Source: JAWVFM01 sp963771655 (GTDB lineage Bacteria > Actinomycetota > Thermoleophilia > Solirubrobacterales > 70-9). From it: a stretch of 64,000 nt of DNA. Under the pieces are notes generated by a model that was given only the letters and a program-made list of their open reading frames with translations, did not search any database and was not told the origin of the DNA. The stretch covers positions 124,001-188,000 of the forward strand of contig CAVYUG010000001.1 in NCBI GenBank assembly GCA_963771655.1, written 5' to 3'. The position numbers were made by a program, and so were the translations under genes. Below, in pieces: positions 24,546-32,810 of this stretch (position 1 is the stretch's first letter; each line of letters opens with the position of its first letter).

Positions 24546-25573
24546 GCCCGGAGGAGGCGCTCGAGCGGGCGCGTGAGGCGGGCATCCATCAACTTCGGAT
24601 CCCGACCCCGTTCGCCGTCGGGCGCGTCAACTGCTATCTGATCGAGGACGAGCCCCTGACCCTCGTCGACACGGGGCCGAACTCCGGTAAGGCGCTCGAC
24701 GAGCTCGAGCACCAGCTCGCGGATCTCGGGCGCTCGATCGAGGACCTCGAGCTGGTGGTCCTCACCCACCAGCACATCGACCACCTCGGCTTGGTGGAGA
24801 TCATCGCCGCGCGTTCGGGCGCGGACGTCGCGGCCATCGAGGCCGCGGTCCCGTTCATCGAGAACTTTGGCGAGGACGCGGAGGGCGACGACCGGTTCGC
24901 GGCCGGCCTGATGCTCAGACACGGGATCCCGGAGGACGTCGTCATCGCGCTGCGAAGCGTGTCGCGAAGCTTCCGTGCGTGGGGGGCGCGCGCCGACGTC
25001 ACCCGACCGCTTCGCGACGGCGAGGAGCTGCGGCTTCGCGATCGCGCGCTCGAGGTCCAGCACCGCCCGGGCCACTCCCCCACCGACACCCTCCTCTGGG
25101 ACTCCGAGCGGCGGATCCTTCTCGCCGCCGACCATCTGATCGCCCACATCTCCTCGAACGCCCTGATCACGCGCCCGCCGGACGGCTCCGACGAGCGGCC
25201 GAAGGCGCTCATCGCATACATCGAGTCCATGCGGCGAACGCGCGAGCTGCCCGCGGAGGTCGTCCTCTCGGGCCACGGCGAGGCCATCACCGACCACCGG
25301 GCGCTGATCGACGAGCGACTGGCAAAGCACGTTCAGCGGGCCGAGAAGATTCGCGGTCTGATCGCCGAGCGGCCGCTGAGCGCGTACGAGATCGCGCAGG
25401 AGCTGTGGGGCAACGTCGCCGTGACCCAGGCCTTCCTCACGCTCTCCGAGGTCATCGGGCACCTCGACCTGCTCATCGCGGACGGCCGGGCCGAGGAGAT
25501 CGACGAGGGCGCCGTGGTTCGATTCGCCGCCAGCGGGGAGAATGGAAGTCAGGATGTCGATGGCGACGATTGA
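24542..25573 (+). CDS. Metallo-beta-lactamase-fold hydrolase
   Basis: 343-residue MBL-fold protein with T-H-Q-H-I-D-H (HxHxDH) near residue 78, a G-H-S-P-T-D metal loop and A-A-D-H-L, then a C-terminal winged-helix-like segment (L-S-A-Y-E-I-A-Q-E-L-W). This is the glyoxalase II/LACTB2-like arrangement; substrate unknown. GTG at 24542 overlaps the phosphomannomutase stop. The last 32 bases overlap the next gene. Confidence 0.85.
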   Translation: MSPEEALERAREAGIHQLRIPTPFAVGRVNCYLIEDEPLTLVDTGPNSGKALDELEHQLADLGRSIEDLELVVLTHQHIDHLGLVEIIAARSGADVAAIEAAVPFIENFGEDAEGDDRFAAGLMLRHGIPEDVVIALRSVSRSFRAWGARADVTRPLRDGEELRLRDRALEVQHRPGHSPTDTLLWDSERRILLAADHLIAHISSNALITRPPDGSDERPKALIAYIESMRRTRELPAEVVLSGHGEAITDHRALIDERLAKHVQRAEKIRGLIAERPLSAYEIAQELWGNVAVTQAFLTLSEVIGHLDLLIADGRAEEIDEGAVVRFAASGENGSQDVDGDD

Positions 25574-26567
25574 GGCACCACCGCCCCCCGCGCCGGCGGC
25601 GAAGGAGGGCGAGGCCCCCGCGCGTCCGCGCAAGAAGCGGATGCTCGTCATCGTCAATCCCTACGCGACGACGGTGTCCGATCGCCTCAAGAACCTCGTC
25701 GTCTACGCCCTTCAGGGCCGCTACGACGTCGAGGCGGTGATGACCGAGGCACGAAGCCACGCGACGGAGATCGGGCGCGAGGCATGCGGCGGCTCCTACG
25801 ACGTGGTCGTCGCCTTCGGCGGCGACGGGACCCTGAACGAGGTGGCGAACGGGGTCGCCGGCACCGACATCCCCGTCACGGTCCTTCCGGGCGGCTCGAC
25901 CAACGTGGTCTGCCGGACCCTCGGGATCCCGAACGACGTCGTCGACGCGACCGAGCACCTGCTCGCGCTGGCCGACGACTTCCACCCGCGGAAGGTCGAC
26001 CTCGGGGTCGCCAACGGCCGCCGCTTCGTCTTCGCCTGCGGCTCGGGCCTCGACGCGACGGCGGCGCAGCGCGTCGACTCCCGCCCGAAGCTCAAGGCCC
26101 GCGCCGGCCGCTGGTTCTACACCTACGCCGCGGTCGCGGGGTTCTACCGCCACTACCTCCGCGACCCCGTGGTAATGAGGCTCGAAGCCGAGGAAGGAAG
26201 CGCGGAGGGTGTCACGGCAATCGCGCAGAACTCCGACCCCTATACATACTTCGGGCGCCAGCCGCTCCGAGTCTGCGAGGGAGTGAGCCTCGACAGCGGG
26301 ACGCTGTCGATCGCAATGCTCCAGCGCGCGACCCAGCGCGACATGCCGACGGTTGCGGCGCGGGTCCTGAGCGGGCGCCTGAGCACATCGCGCCACCGGC
26401 AGATCGACCATTTCGAGGGGGTCACCGAGGCTCGCATCACGGCGCTTGAGAGGGGGGCCGACGGCGAGCGTCGCCGGTTCCCGGTCGAGGTCGACGGCGA
26501 TTACATCGGCGAGCACACCGAGGTCGAGCTCGGTATCGAGCCGGGCGCGCTCACGGTTGTCTCGTAG
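25542..26567 (+). CDS. Diacylglycerol kinase/sphingosine kinase-family lipid kinase
   Basis: 341-residue DAGK_cat protein. The nucleotide signature is V-I-V-N-P-Y-A near 40 and F-G-G-D-G-T-L-N-E-V near 93; P-G-G-S-T-N-V follows. YegS/DgkB-like enzymes phosphorylate lipids such as diacylglycerol at the inner membrane face. A P/A/E-rich 30-residue leader precedes the domain, so starts at 25542, 25554 or 25560 are all possible. It overlaps both neighbours (32 and 11 bases), pointing to a single mRNA. Confidence 0.87.
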   Translation: MEVRMSMATIEAPPPPAPAAKEGEAPARPRKKRMLVIVNPYATTVSDRLKNLVVYALQGRYDVEAVMTEARSHATEIGREACGGSYDVVVAFGGDGTLNEVANGVAGTDIPVTVLPGGSTNVVCRTLGIPNDVVDATEHLLALADDFHPRKVDLGVANGRRFVFACGSGLDATAAQRVDSRPKLKARAGRWFYTYAAVAGFYRHYLRDPVVMRLEAEEGSAEGVTAIAQNSDPYTYFGRQPLRVCEGVSLDSGTLSIAMLQRATQRDMPTVAARVLSGRLSTSRHRQIDHFEGVTEARITALERGADGERRRFPVEVDGDYIGEHTEVELGIEPGALTVVS

Positions 26568-26997
26568 TCCGGACTGCGCCTTCTGCGCCATCGTCGCCGG
26601 CGAGACGGAGGCGCACGTCGTCTTCGAGGACGAGCTCACGCTCGCCTTCCTCGACAACCGCCCGCTCTTCCACGGCCACACGCTCCTCGTGCCCCGCGAT
26701 CACCACGAGGCGATCTGGGACCTCCCGGATGATCTCGTCGGGCCGCTGTTCGCGAACGCTCGCCTGCTCGCCTCGGCGGTGCGCGAGGCGATGGGCGCCC
26801 AGGGGGCGTTCGTCGCCAACAACAACGTCGTCAGCCAGTCGGTGCCGCACCTCCACGTCCACGTGGTCCCGCGGAACCGCAAGGACGGCCTGCGTGGCTT
26901 CTTCTGGCCGCGGCGGAAGTACGAGGCCGAGGACGAGGCCCAGGCCGCTGCGACGGCGGTGAGGGAGGCGGTCGCCCGTCGTCGACTGGCGCCTTGA
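26557..26997 (+). CDS. HIT-family protein
   Basis: 146-residue HIT hydrolase: zinc motif C-A-F-C near the start, L-L-V-P-R-D-H-H, and active site V-P-H-L-H-V-H-V-V-P-R. Closest to the Hint/HinT branch (purine nucleoside phosphoramidases), though the C-terminus is longer. The only upstream in-frame start before the CxxC motif is TTG at 26557, inside the 3' end of the kinase gene. Second HIT gene within 4 kb. Confidence 0.85.
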   Translation: MSRSPDCAFCAIVAGETEAHVVFEDELTLAFLDNRPLFHGHTLLVPRDHHEAIWDLPDDLVGPLFANARLLASAVREAMGAQGAFVANNNVVSQSVPHLHVHVVPRNRKDGLRGFFWPRRKYEAEDEAQAAATAVREAVARRRLAP

Positions 26998-27013
26998 ACA
27001 CCCATACGGTGTT
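26997..27013. terminator. Inverted repeat between convergent HIT and relA genes
   Basis: Perfect 6-bp inverted repeat AACACC/GGTGTT with a 5-base loop, starting in the HIT stop codon. It could act on either strand, but neither side has a U-tract, so it is a weak candidate. Confidence 0.3.
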
Positions 27014-27067
27014 GAATCCTCCACTCGATCGGCGCTACCAGTCGCGCCAGCTCGTCGCGACCGCGGA

Positions 27068-29311
27068 TTACTCGGTGGGTGTTACGCGGTAGGCGTCGAA
27101 GACCGAGTCGAGGTGCCGCAGGCGGGCGATGCAGTTCCGCAGCTGCTCGGTGTCACCGACCTCGACGACGAACCGGTTCCTGACCATCGGGTGCTTCGTG
27201 GTGCAGCGAGCCTCGAGGATGTTCACCCCGGCCTCCGAGAAGGTGCGCGAGAGGTCCTCCAAGAGGCGCGTGCGGTCGTAGGCGTCGACCTGGAGCTCGA
27301 CGCGGTAGCTCGTGATGTTGGCTCCGTCCCACGAGACGTCCGTGAACCGCTCCGGCGCCTTCTTCAGCGCCTCCACGTTGCGACAGTCCTCGCGGTGGAT
27401 CGTGATCCCCCGGCCCAGCGACACGTAGCCGACGATCTCGTCACCGGGCACGGGGCGGCAGCACTTCGCCAGTCGCACCACGACGTCGTCGACTCCCTTG
27501 ACGCTGATGCCGTACGTCGAGGCGTCCTGGGTTCGCCTCTGCCGTTCGTCCCGACCCTCGAGAACGCCCTCGAGGCGCGACTCGGTCTCGTCGCCCGCAA
27601 CGGCCTCGCCCTGCTTGAGGCGCTGCATGACCTTGTTGACGGCGGTCTTGCCGGAGATCTTGCCCTGGCCCAGGGCGATGTAGAAGTCGTCTGCCTTGCG
27701 GAAACCCATCTCGCGGGTCACGTCTGCGAGCAGCGGCGAACCGGCGATGCGCTGCGGCGGCAGGCCGCGCTTCTTGAGCTCCCGCTGAAGCTCCTCACGC
27801 CCTCGCCGCTCGGCGCCCTCGCGGCGCTCGCGGGTGAGGAAGGCGCGGATCTTGTTCCGCGCTCGGGTCGTGCGGACCACCGACAGCCAGTCGCGCGACG
27901 GGCCGCGCTCCTGCTTCGCGGTGAGGATCTCGACGATGTCGCCCGAGCGGAGCTGGTAGTGGAGCGGAACGATCTTGCCGTTGACCTTCGCGCCGACGCA
28001 GCGGTGCCCGACGTCGGTATGCACCGCGTAGGCGAAGTCGAGGGGCGTCGACCCGGCCGAGAGGTTCTTCACCTCGCCGCGCGGCGTGAAGACGAACACC
28101 TCGTCCTCGAAGAGGTCGACCTTGAGCTGCTCCAGGAACTCGGTCGGGTCCTGGTCGGAGTCGGCCTCGACCAACTGGCGCAGCCAGGTCATCCCCTCGC
28201 GCCCGGGCTCACTCTTGAGCTGGGAGCGGCCACCCTCCTTGTAGATGACGTGCGCCGCGATGCCGTACTCAGCGAGCTCGTGCATCTCGGCTGTGCGGAC
28301 CTGGATCTCGAGCGGGCGCCCCTCGGGCCCGATGACCGTTGTGTGCAGCGCCTGATAGAGATTGAGCTTCGGCGTCGCGATGAAGTCCTTGAAGCGGCCC
28401 GGCAGCGGCTTCCACAGCGAGTGGATCACCCCGATCGCCCCGTAGCAGTCCTTGACGGAGCCCACGATCACGCGCATCGCGGTCAGGTCGTAGATCTCGT
28501 TGAACTCGCGACCCTTCTTGGTCATCTTCGAGTAGATCGAGTAGAAGTGCTTGGCCCGGCCCGAGATGTCCGCCTCGATGCCGACCTTTGCGAGCTCGCT
28601 GACGAGGAAGTCGCCGGCCTCGGAGACGTAGCGCTCGCGCTCCGCTCGCTGCTGGGCCACGAGCTTCTTGATCTCGTCGTACTTGCGCGGGTGCAGCCGC
28701 TGGAACGAAAGGTCCTCGAGCTCCCATTTGATCGCGTGGATCCCGAGCCTGTGAGCGAGCGGAGCGTAGATCTCGAGGGTCTCGCGAGCCTTCTCGATCT
28801 GCTTCTGCTTCGGGAGGGCCGAGAGCGTGCGCATGTTGTGGAGGCGGTCGGCGAGCTTGATGAGGATGACCCGGACGTCCGTGGCCATCGCCACCATCAT
28901 CTTGCGGTAGTTCTCGGCCTGCTTCTCGTCGCGGCTCTGGAACGTGATCCCGGTGAGCTTGGTGACACCGTCGACGAGCGTCGCGATCGGCTCGCCGAAC
29001 TTCTCGGAGACCTCGTCGAGGCTCGCGCTCGTGTCCTCGACCGTGTCGTGCAAGAGCGCAGCGCCGAGGGTCTCCGTGTCGAGCCGAAGGCCGGCGCAGA
29101 TCTTCGCCACCTCGACCGGGTGCGTGATGAAGTCCTCGCCGGAGCGGCGCTGTTGATCGGCGTGCCGGTCGCAGGCGAACGAGAACGCTCTCTCCACCGT
29201 CTCGCGATCGACGCCGCCGCCCCCGTTGGCGCTGTGCTCGGCTATGACCGCCAGCAGGTCGCCCAAGAGCGCGCGCTCGTCAGCGCCGAGCTCCAAGGTG
29301 ATCTCGCTCAC
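27068..29311 (-). CDS. relA: Bifunctional (p)ppGpp synthetase/hydrolase
   Basis: 747-residue Rel enzyme of the stringent response. Domains in order: HD hydrolase (H-x-x-x-V-A, L-L-H-D-T-V-E-D, about 40-190), synthetase (R-x-K-H-F-Y-S-I-Y-S-K-M, Y-D-L-T-A-M-R-V-I-V), TGS (V-F-T-P-R-G-E-V-K, about 405), a Cys-containing helical/RIS region (C-C-R-P-V-P-G-D) and a C-terminal ACT domain. Both HD and synthetase residues look intact, so it should make and degrade (p)ppGpp. The GTG at 29311 was chosen because the longer upstream frame overlaps recJ and is not family sequence. Confidence 0.95.
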   Translation of the reverse strand: MSEITLELGADERALLGDLLAVIAEHSANGGGGVDRETVERAFSFACDRHADQQRRSGEDFITHPVEVAKICAGLRLDTETLGAALLHDTVEDTSASLDEVSEKFGEPIATLVDGVTKLTGITFQSRDEKQAENYRKMMVAMATDVRVILIKLADRLHNMRTLSALPKQKQIEKARETLEIYAPLAHRLGIHAIKWELEDLSFQRLHPRKYDEIKKLVAQQRAERERYVSEAGDFLVSELAKVGIEADISGRAKHFYSIYSKMTKKGREFNEIYDLTAMRVIVGSVKDCYGAIGVIHSLWKPLPGRFKDFIATPKLNLYQALHTTVIGPEGRPLEIQVRTAEMHELAEYGIAAHVIYKEGGRSQLKSEPGREGMTWLRQLVEADSDQDPTEFLEQLKVDLFEDEVFVFTPRGEVKNLSAGSTPLDFAYAVHTDVGHRCVGAKVNGKIVPLHYQLRSGDIVEILTAKQERGPSRDWLSVVRTTRARNKIRAFLTRERREGAERRGREELQRELKKRGLPPQRIAGSPLLADVTREMGFRKADDFYIALGQGKISGKTAVNKVMQRLKQGEAVAGDETESRLEGVLEGRDERQRRTQDASTYGISVKGVDDVVVRLAKCCRPVPGDEIVGYVSLGRGITIHREDCRNVEALKKAPERFTDVSWDGANITSYRVELQVDAYDRTRLLEDLSRTFSEAGVNILEARCTTKHPMVRNRFVVEVGDTEQLRNCIARLRHLDSVFDAYRVTPTE

Positions 29312-29403
29312 GGGCGCAGCGCCCGAGGTCCCGTGGTGAGCGCCGACCCGGGTGTGCCCGTTCCGATCCTCACCGGCGGCGGGCGTCACGGCCCGCCTCG
29401 GCT

Positions 29404-31965
29404 TCAGCTCGCTTGTCGTCGGCTCAGGAATCGGATCCCCTCCTGCGAGCGGGAGCGGTACGCCGCAAAAGACGGCGAGCGCTCGAGCCCGCTCACATCC
29501 GAGGATACGACGCGGAGCCCCGGTTTGTGCGGCTTCGCATGCGTGACTGCGCCGATCTCGCGCAGGACGCGGAGGCATCGTCCGGCCGCCTCGGGTGCGC
29601 GCTCGTGCGGGCCGGGCCCAGCGAGTGCCGCCCGAGCCACGCCGGGATCGATGCGGTCGCCATCGGCAGCGTCCCGCAGCGCGCGATAGACGGCGCCGAG
29701 AACCGCCCGGGTCGGCCACTCGGCCTCGAACGCCCGGCAGGAGAGGTCGATGTGGGCGTCGCTCCACAGGAGGTGCAGGAAGCCGCCCCCGCCCGCGATG
29801 AGGCGCTCGAAGGGGGTCGCAGGCGGCGGGTCGATGGCGACGAGATGGGCGAAGCGCGAGGCGAGGCCTGGGTCTCGCGCGAGCGCCGACCAGTCGCAGA
29901 GGGCGAGGCCGCCATCGGCGAGCACGGCATCGGCATCGCGGGCCGTGGCGGCGTCGGCAAGGCGCGAGGACACCATGGCAAGGTGGCCGCCGCCGAAGCG
30001 GTGAGGGGCCGCGGCGCGCTCGACGAGATCGCGGCGCCTCGTGGCGTCGCACGCCACCACGAGCACGGGGTCGCCGGCGGAGGCGAGCGCCGCCACCCCA
30101 GCCACGCCGGCGTTCCCGCGGCGGTCCACGACTTCGCGACGCACGGCGGCCTGCCCCGCCGCCTCGACGCTCGACCAGTCGCCCGGGGCGGCCTCCGCCT
30201 CGAGCTCCGCACGGGCCCACCACTCCTCCTCGGTGGGGCGCTCGAGCTCGAGCGCGACCCCGGCCTCGAGCCCTTCGAGGGGCTCGTAGATCCGGCCAAG
30301 GAGCACACGGGGTTCGACCGCCCCGTTCCAGTGGTTCACCTCGAGCCCGACCGACACGTCCAGGCCGCCTTCGGCGCTCGCGGCCGCGGTCAGCTCACCG
30401 TTCGCATCGAACGCCACGCCGAGCGCCCGCCGCGAGCCGCTGGCGAGCGTGAAGCGAGCGTGGCGCTCGCCGCTCCCCATCGGGCGAATGTCTGCCAGGC
30501 GCGCACCCGGCACCAGGAGCCGCACCCCGGGGTTGCCCTTGCCGAACGGGCCGAGGCGGCCGAGCTGGCGCGCGACGTCAAGCCCGAGGCTCTCGCATCC
30601 CACCACCGCGTCGATGGCCTCGATCGGCGCGGGCGAGACCTCGCCCATCGCCTCCCTGGCGTGCTCGCAGAACGCCCGCCGGAACTCGTCGACGCGCGAG
30701 GCATGGATCTCGAGTCCGGCCGCGGCACGGTGGCCTCCGTAGCGAACGAGGTGTGCGTCGCATGCCCGCAATGCCTCGAGCAGGTCGAAGCCCGGGACGC
30801 TGCGTCCCGAGCCGCGGCCCGAGCCGTCCGGACCGAGCCCGATCAGGACCGCGGGAACCAGATGGCGTTCGGCCATCCTCGACGCGGCGATTCCCACGAC
30901 CCCCGGATGCCAGCCATCGCCCGCAAGCACCAGCGCCGGCGCTTCTGCGAGCTCGGGCTCGAGCTCTCGGCGCGCGCGCTCCGCGGCCTCGACGACCTCG
31001 CGCTCGGTGTCGCGGCGCTCCCGGTTGGCGCAATCGAGATCCGCCGCGATGGCCTCGGCACGATCCTCGTCCGCGGTCAGCATCAGCTCGACTGCAGCGT
31101 CCGCCCGGTAGAGCCTGCCCGCCGCGTTGATCCGCGGGCCGAGCCGGAACGCCAGGTCCCCCTCGTCGAGACTCCCGGGCTCGACCTTGGCGGCTGCGCA
31201 AAGAGCTCGCAGGCCCGGGCGAAGCGCTCGCCGGGCGACCTCGAGCCCTCGCCGCACGAGGGCCCGGTTCTCGCCGCGCAGGGGAACGAGGTCCGCCACC
31301 GTGGCGAGGGCGACGATGTCGAGGTCGGTTGCGGCTCCCTCCTCGCCCTGAAGCGCACCCGCCAGCTTGTAGGCGACCCCCGTCGCGCACAGGTCGGGAC
31401 ACGGGTAGGCCGAGACGCGCGGGTGAAGGATGGGGCAGCGAGGCAACTCCTCGGGCGGCTCGTGGTGATCGGTGACGATCACGTCCAGCCCGGCCGCATG
31501 CGCGGCTGCGACCTCCGCGGCGCACCCGATCCCGCAATCGACGGTGATCAAGAGGCCGGTGCCCCGTGAGATGAGGCGCTCCACCGATGCCGTGGTCAGG
31601 CCGTAGGAGTCCTCGAGCCTCGACGGGATGTACCAATCGACGTCGGCGCCCAGCTCCCGCAGCGCCCTGACGCTGATCGCCGTCGCCATCGTCCCGTCGA
31701 CGTCATAGTCGCCATGCACGGTGATCCGGCGCCCTTCGGCGACCGCGGCGCGGATCCGCTCCACGGCCTCGGGCATCCCCTGAAGGTCGAAGGGGTCGTG
31801 GGTGTCACTTGCCTCGAGAAACGCCGCCGCCTCGGCCGGCGTCCGGTATCCGCGCCGCACCAGCGCCACGGCCACCGGCTCGGCGATACCGAGCTCGTGC
31901 TCGAGCGCCCGGGCCTCGGAGTAGTCATACGGGGCGAGCGTGAACGTCGGCGCGGGCGCGGCCAT
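29404..31965 (-). CDS. recJ: Single-stranded-DNA-specific exonuclease RecJ with long C-terminal extension
   Basis: 853-residue RecJ. The DHH core has H-G-D-Y-D-V-D-G-T near 80, V-D-C-G-I, T-D-H-H-E-P-P, N-A-A-G-R-L, and the DHHA1 motif Y-G-G-H-R-A-A-A-G. Common RecJ proteins are about 570 residues; here a further 270 or so residues follow the OB-like domain and end in a basic tail. This part resembles the helicase-like RecJ_C region of Gram-positive RecJ but has no visible Walker A. It degrades 5' ssDNA in repair. It lies 92 bases upstream of relA. Confidence 0.92.
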   Translation of the reverse strand: MAAPAPTFTLAPYDYSEARALEHELGIAEPVAVALVRRGYRTPAEAAAFLEASDTHDPFDLQGMPEAVERIRAAVAEGRRITVHGDYDVDGTMATAISVRALRELGADVDWYIPSRLEDSYGLTTASVERLISRGTGLLITVDCGIGCAAEVAAAHAAGLDVIVTDHHEPPEELPRCPILHPRVSAYPCPDLCATGVAYKLAGALQGEEGAATDLDIVALATVADLVPLRGENRALVRRGLEVARRALRPGLRALCAAAKVEPGSLDEGDLAFRLGPRINAAGRLYRADAAVELMLTADEDRAEAIAADLDCANRERRDTEREVVEAAERARRELEPELAEAPALVLAGDGWHPGVVGIAASRMAERHLVPAVLIGLGPDGSGRGSGRSVPGFDLLEALRACDAHLVRYGGHRAAAGLEIHASRVDEFRRAFCEHAREAMGEVSPAPIEAIDAVVGCESLGLDVARQLGRLGPFGKGNPGVRLLVPGARLADIRPMGSGERHARFTLASGSRRALGVAFDANGELTAAASAEGGLDVSVGLEVNHWNGAVEPRVLLGRIYEPLEGLEAGVALELERPTEEEWWARAELEAEAAPGDWSSVEAAGQAAVRREVVDRRGNAGVAGVAALASAGDPVLVVACDATRRRDLVERAAAPHRFGGGHLAMVSSRLADAATARDADAVLADGGLALCDWSALARDPGLASRFAHLVAIDPPPATPFERLIAGGGGFLHLLWSDAHIDLSCRAFEAEWPTRAVLGAVYRALRDAADGDRIDPGVARAALAGPGPHERAPEAAGRCLRVLREIGAVTHAKPHKPGLRVVSSDVSGLERSPSFAAYRSRSQEGIRFLSRRQAS

Positions 31966-32013
31966 GCCACCAGCTAAGGAGGCGGACCGGACGGAATCGC
32001 CCCCGGGTGGCGT

Positions 32014-32019
32014 TAGCCT
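32014..32019 (+). promoter_or_regulatory. -10 element of the OsmC gene
   Basis: TAGCCT ends 6 bases before the ATG at 32026, with no ribosome binding site in between. Confidence 0.55.
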
Positions 32020-32025
32020 GCCGCA

Positions 32026-32529
32026 ATGGACTTGAAAGAGACGCAGAAGCCATTGAAGGACCGCTACCGCTCCGAGCCCGGCGCCGCGCTGATCACCCTG
32101 ACCGCTCGCGGCTCCGAGGGCGACGAGCCGGTCGCCTGCTCAGTCGACCTCGGCCGCGCGATCCAGGAGGCCGAGGCGCATGTGGGCGTCGGCGGACCCG
32201 GCACCGCGGCCTGCTCCGGAGACCTGCTCCTCGGGGCGCTTGCCGCGTGCGCCCAGGTGACTTGCCAGATGGTGGCCGCCGCGATGGGGATCGAAACACG
32301 GGCCATCGAGGTGGTGGTCGAGGGTGACCTGGACCTACGCGGCACGCTCGGGGTGTCGCGCGAGGCCAAGGTGGGCTTCGATGCGATCAGGCTCCGATTC
32401 GAGATCGACGCGCCGAACGCGAGCGCGGAGCAGCTCGAAGCGCTGATGGTGAAGACGGAGCGCTATTGCACGGTGCTCCAGACGCTTCGCGACGCGCCTC
32501 GGATCGAGGCCGAGCTGGCCGCGGGCTAG
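32026..32529 (+). CDS. OsmC-family peroxiredoxin
   Basis: 167-residue OsmC/Ohr-fold protein that would reduce organic hydroperoxides in the cytosol. The two expected thiols are Cys73 in a long helix (A-L-A-A-C-A-Q-V) and a second Cys in E-R-Y-C-T-V-L. Length and topology fit the YhfA/OsmC group rather than Ohr. Its TAG stop overlaps the convergent membrane-protein stop within the palindrome CTAG. Confidence 0.86.
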   Translation: MDLKETQKPLKDRYRSEPGAALITLTARGSEGDEPVACSVDLGRAIQEAEAHVGVGGPGTAACSGDLLLGALAACAQVTCQMVAAAMGIETRAIEVVVEGDLDLRGTLGVSREAKVGFDAIRLRFEIDAPNASAEQLEALMVKTERYCTVLQTLRDAPRIEAELAAG

Positions 32530-32810
32530 ACCTGAGTCCGCTCGATGCCGGCCATGGCGTCGGCACGGGCGCCGATCGCGTAGATCACCGCGAGGCCGAT
32601 CAGCGCGCCCGGGACCGCCACGAGCACGGTCACGATGTCGGTGTCGCCGATCGATTTGCCGGACGCGATCTGCGCCGCGGCCCCGGTCAGCATCGCGCCC
32701 ACCACGGCTCCCAGGAGGGCGCCGACGATCCCGCCCCAGAAGCGGTCGGGGACGAACACGGTGAAGTGCCAGAGCGCGATACCGACGACGAACCAGACGA
32801 GCGCGGCCAC
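32526..32810 (-). CDS. Small membrane protein downstream of secDF
   Basis: 94-residue hydrophobic protein with an N-terminal helix (A-L-V-W-F-V-V-G-I-A), a G/A-rich second helix and a third hydrophobic segment; no known motif. The GTG at 32810 shares one base with the secDF stop (TAGTG), so it is translated with secDF. The G-A-L-L-G-A-V-V-G-A repeat resembles GlsB/transglycosylase-associated proteins, but this is too weak to name it. Confidence 0.72.
   Translation of the reverse strand: MAALVWFVVGIALWHFTVFVPDRFWGGIVGALLGAVVGAMLTGAAAQIASGKSIGDTDIVTVLVAVPGALIGLAVIYAIGARADAMAGIERTQV

Noticed and set aside
27113..29689. 858-codon open frame on the plus strand
   Set aside because: It is a GC-rich antisense shadow of relA; no family sequence and no start signals. 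The minus-strand frame has full Rel domains.
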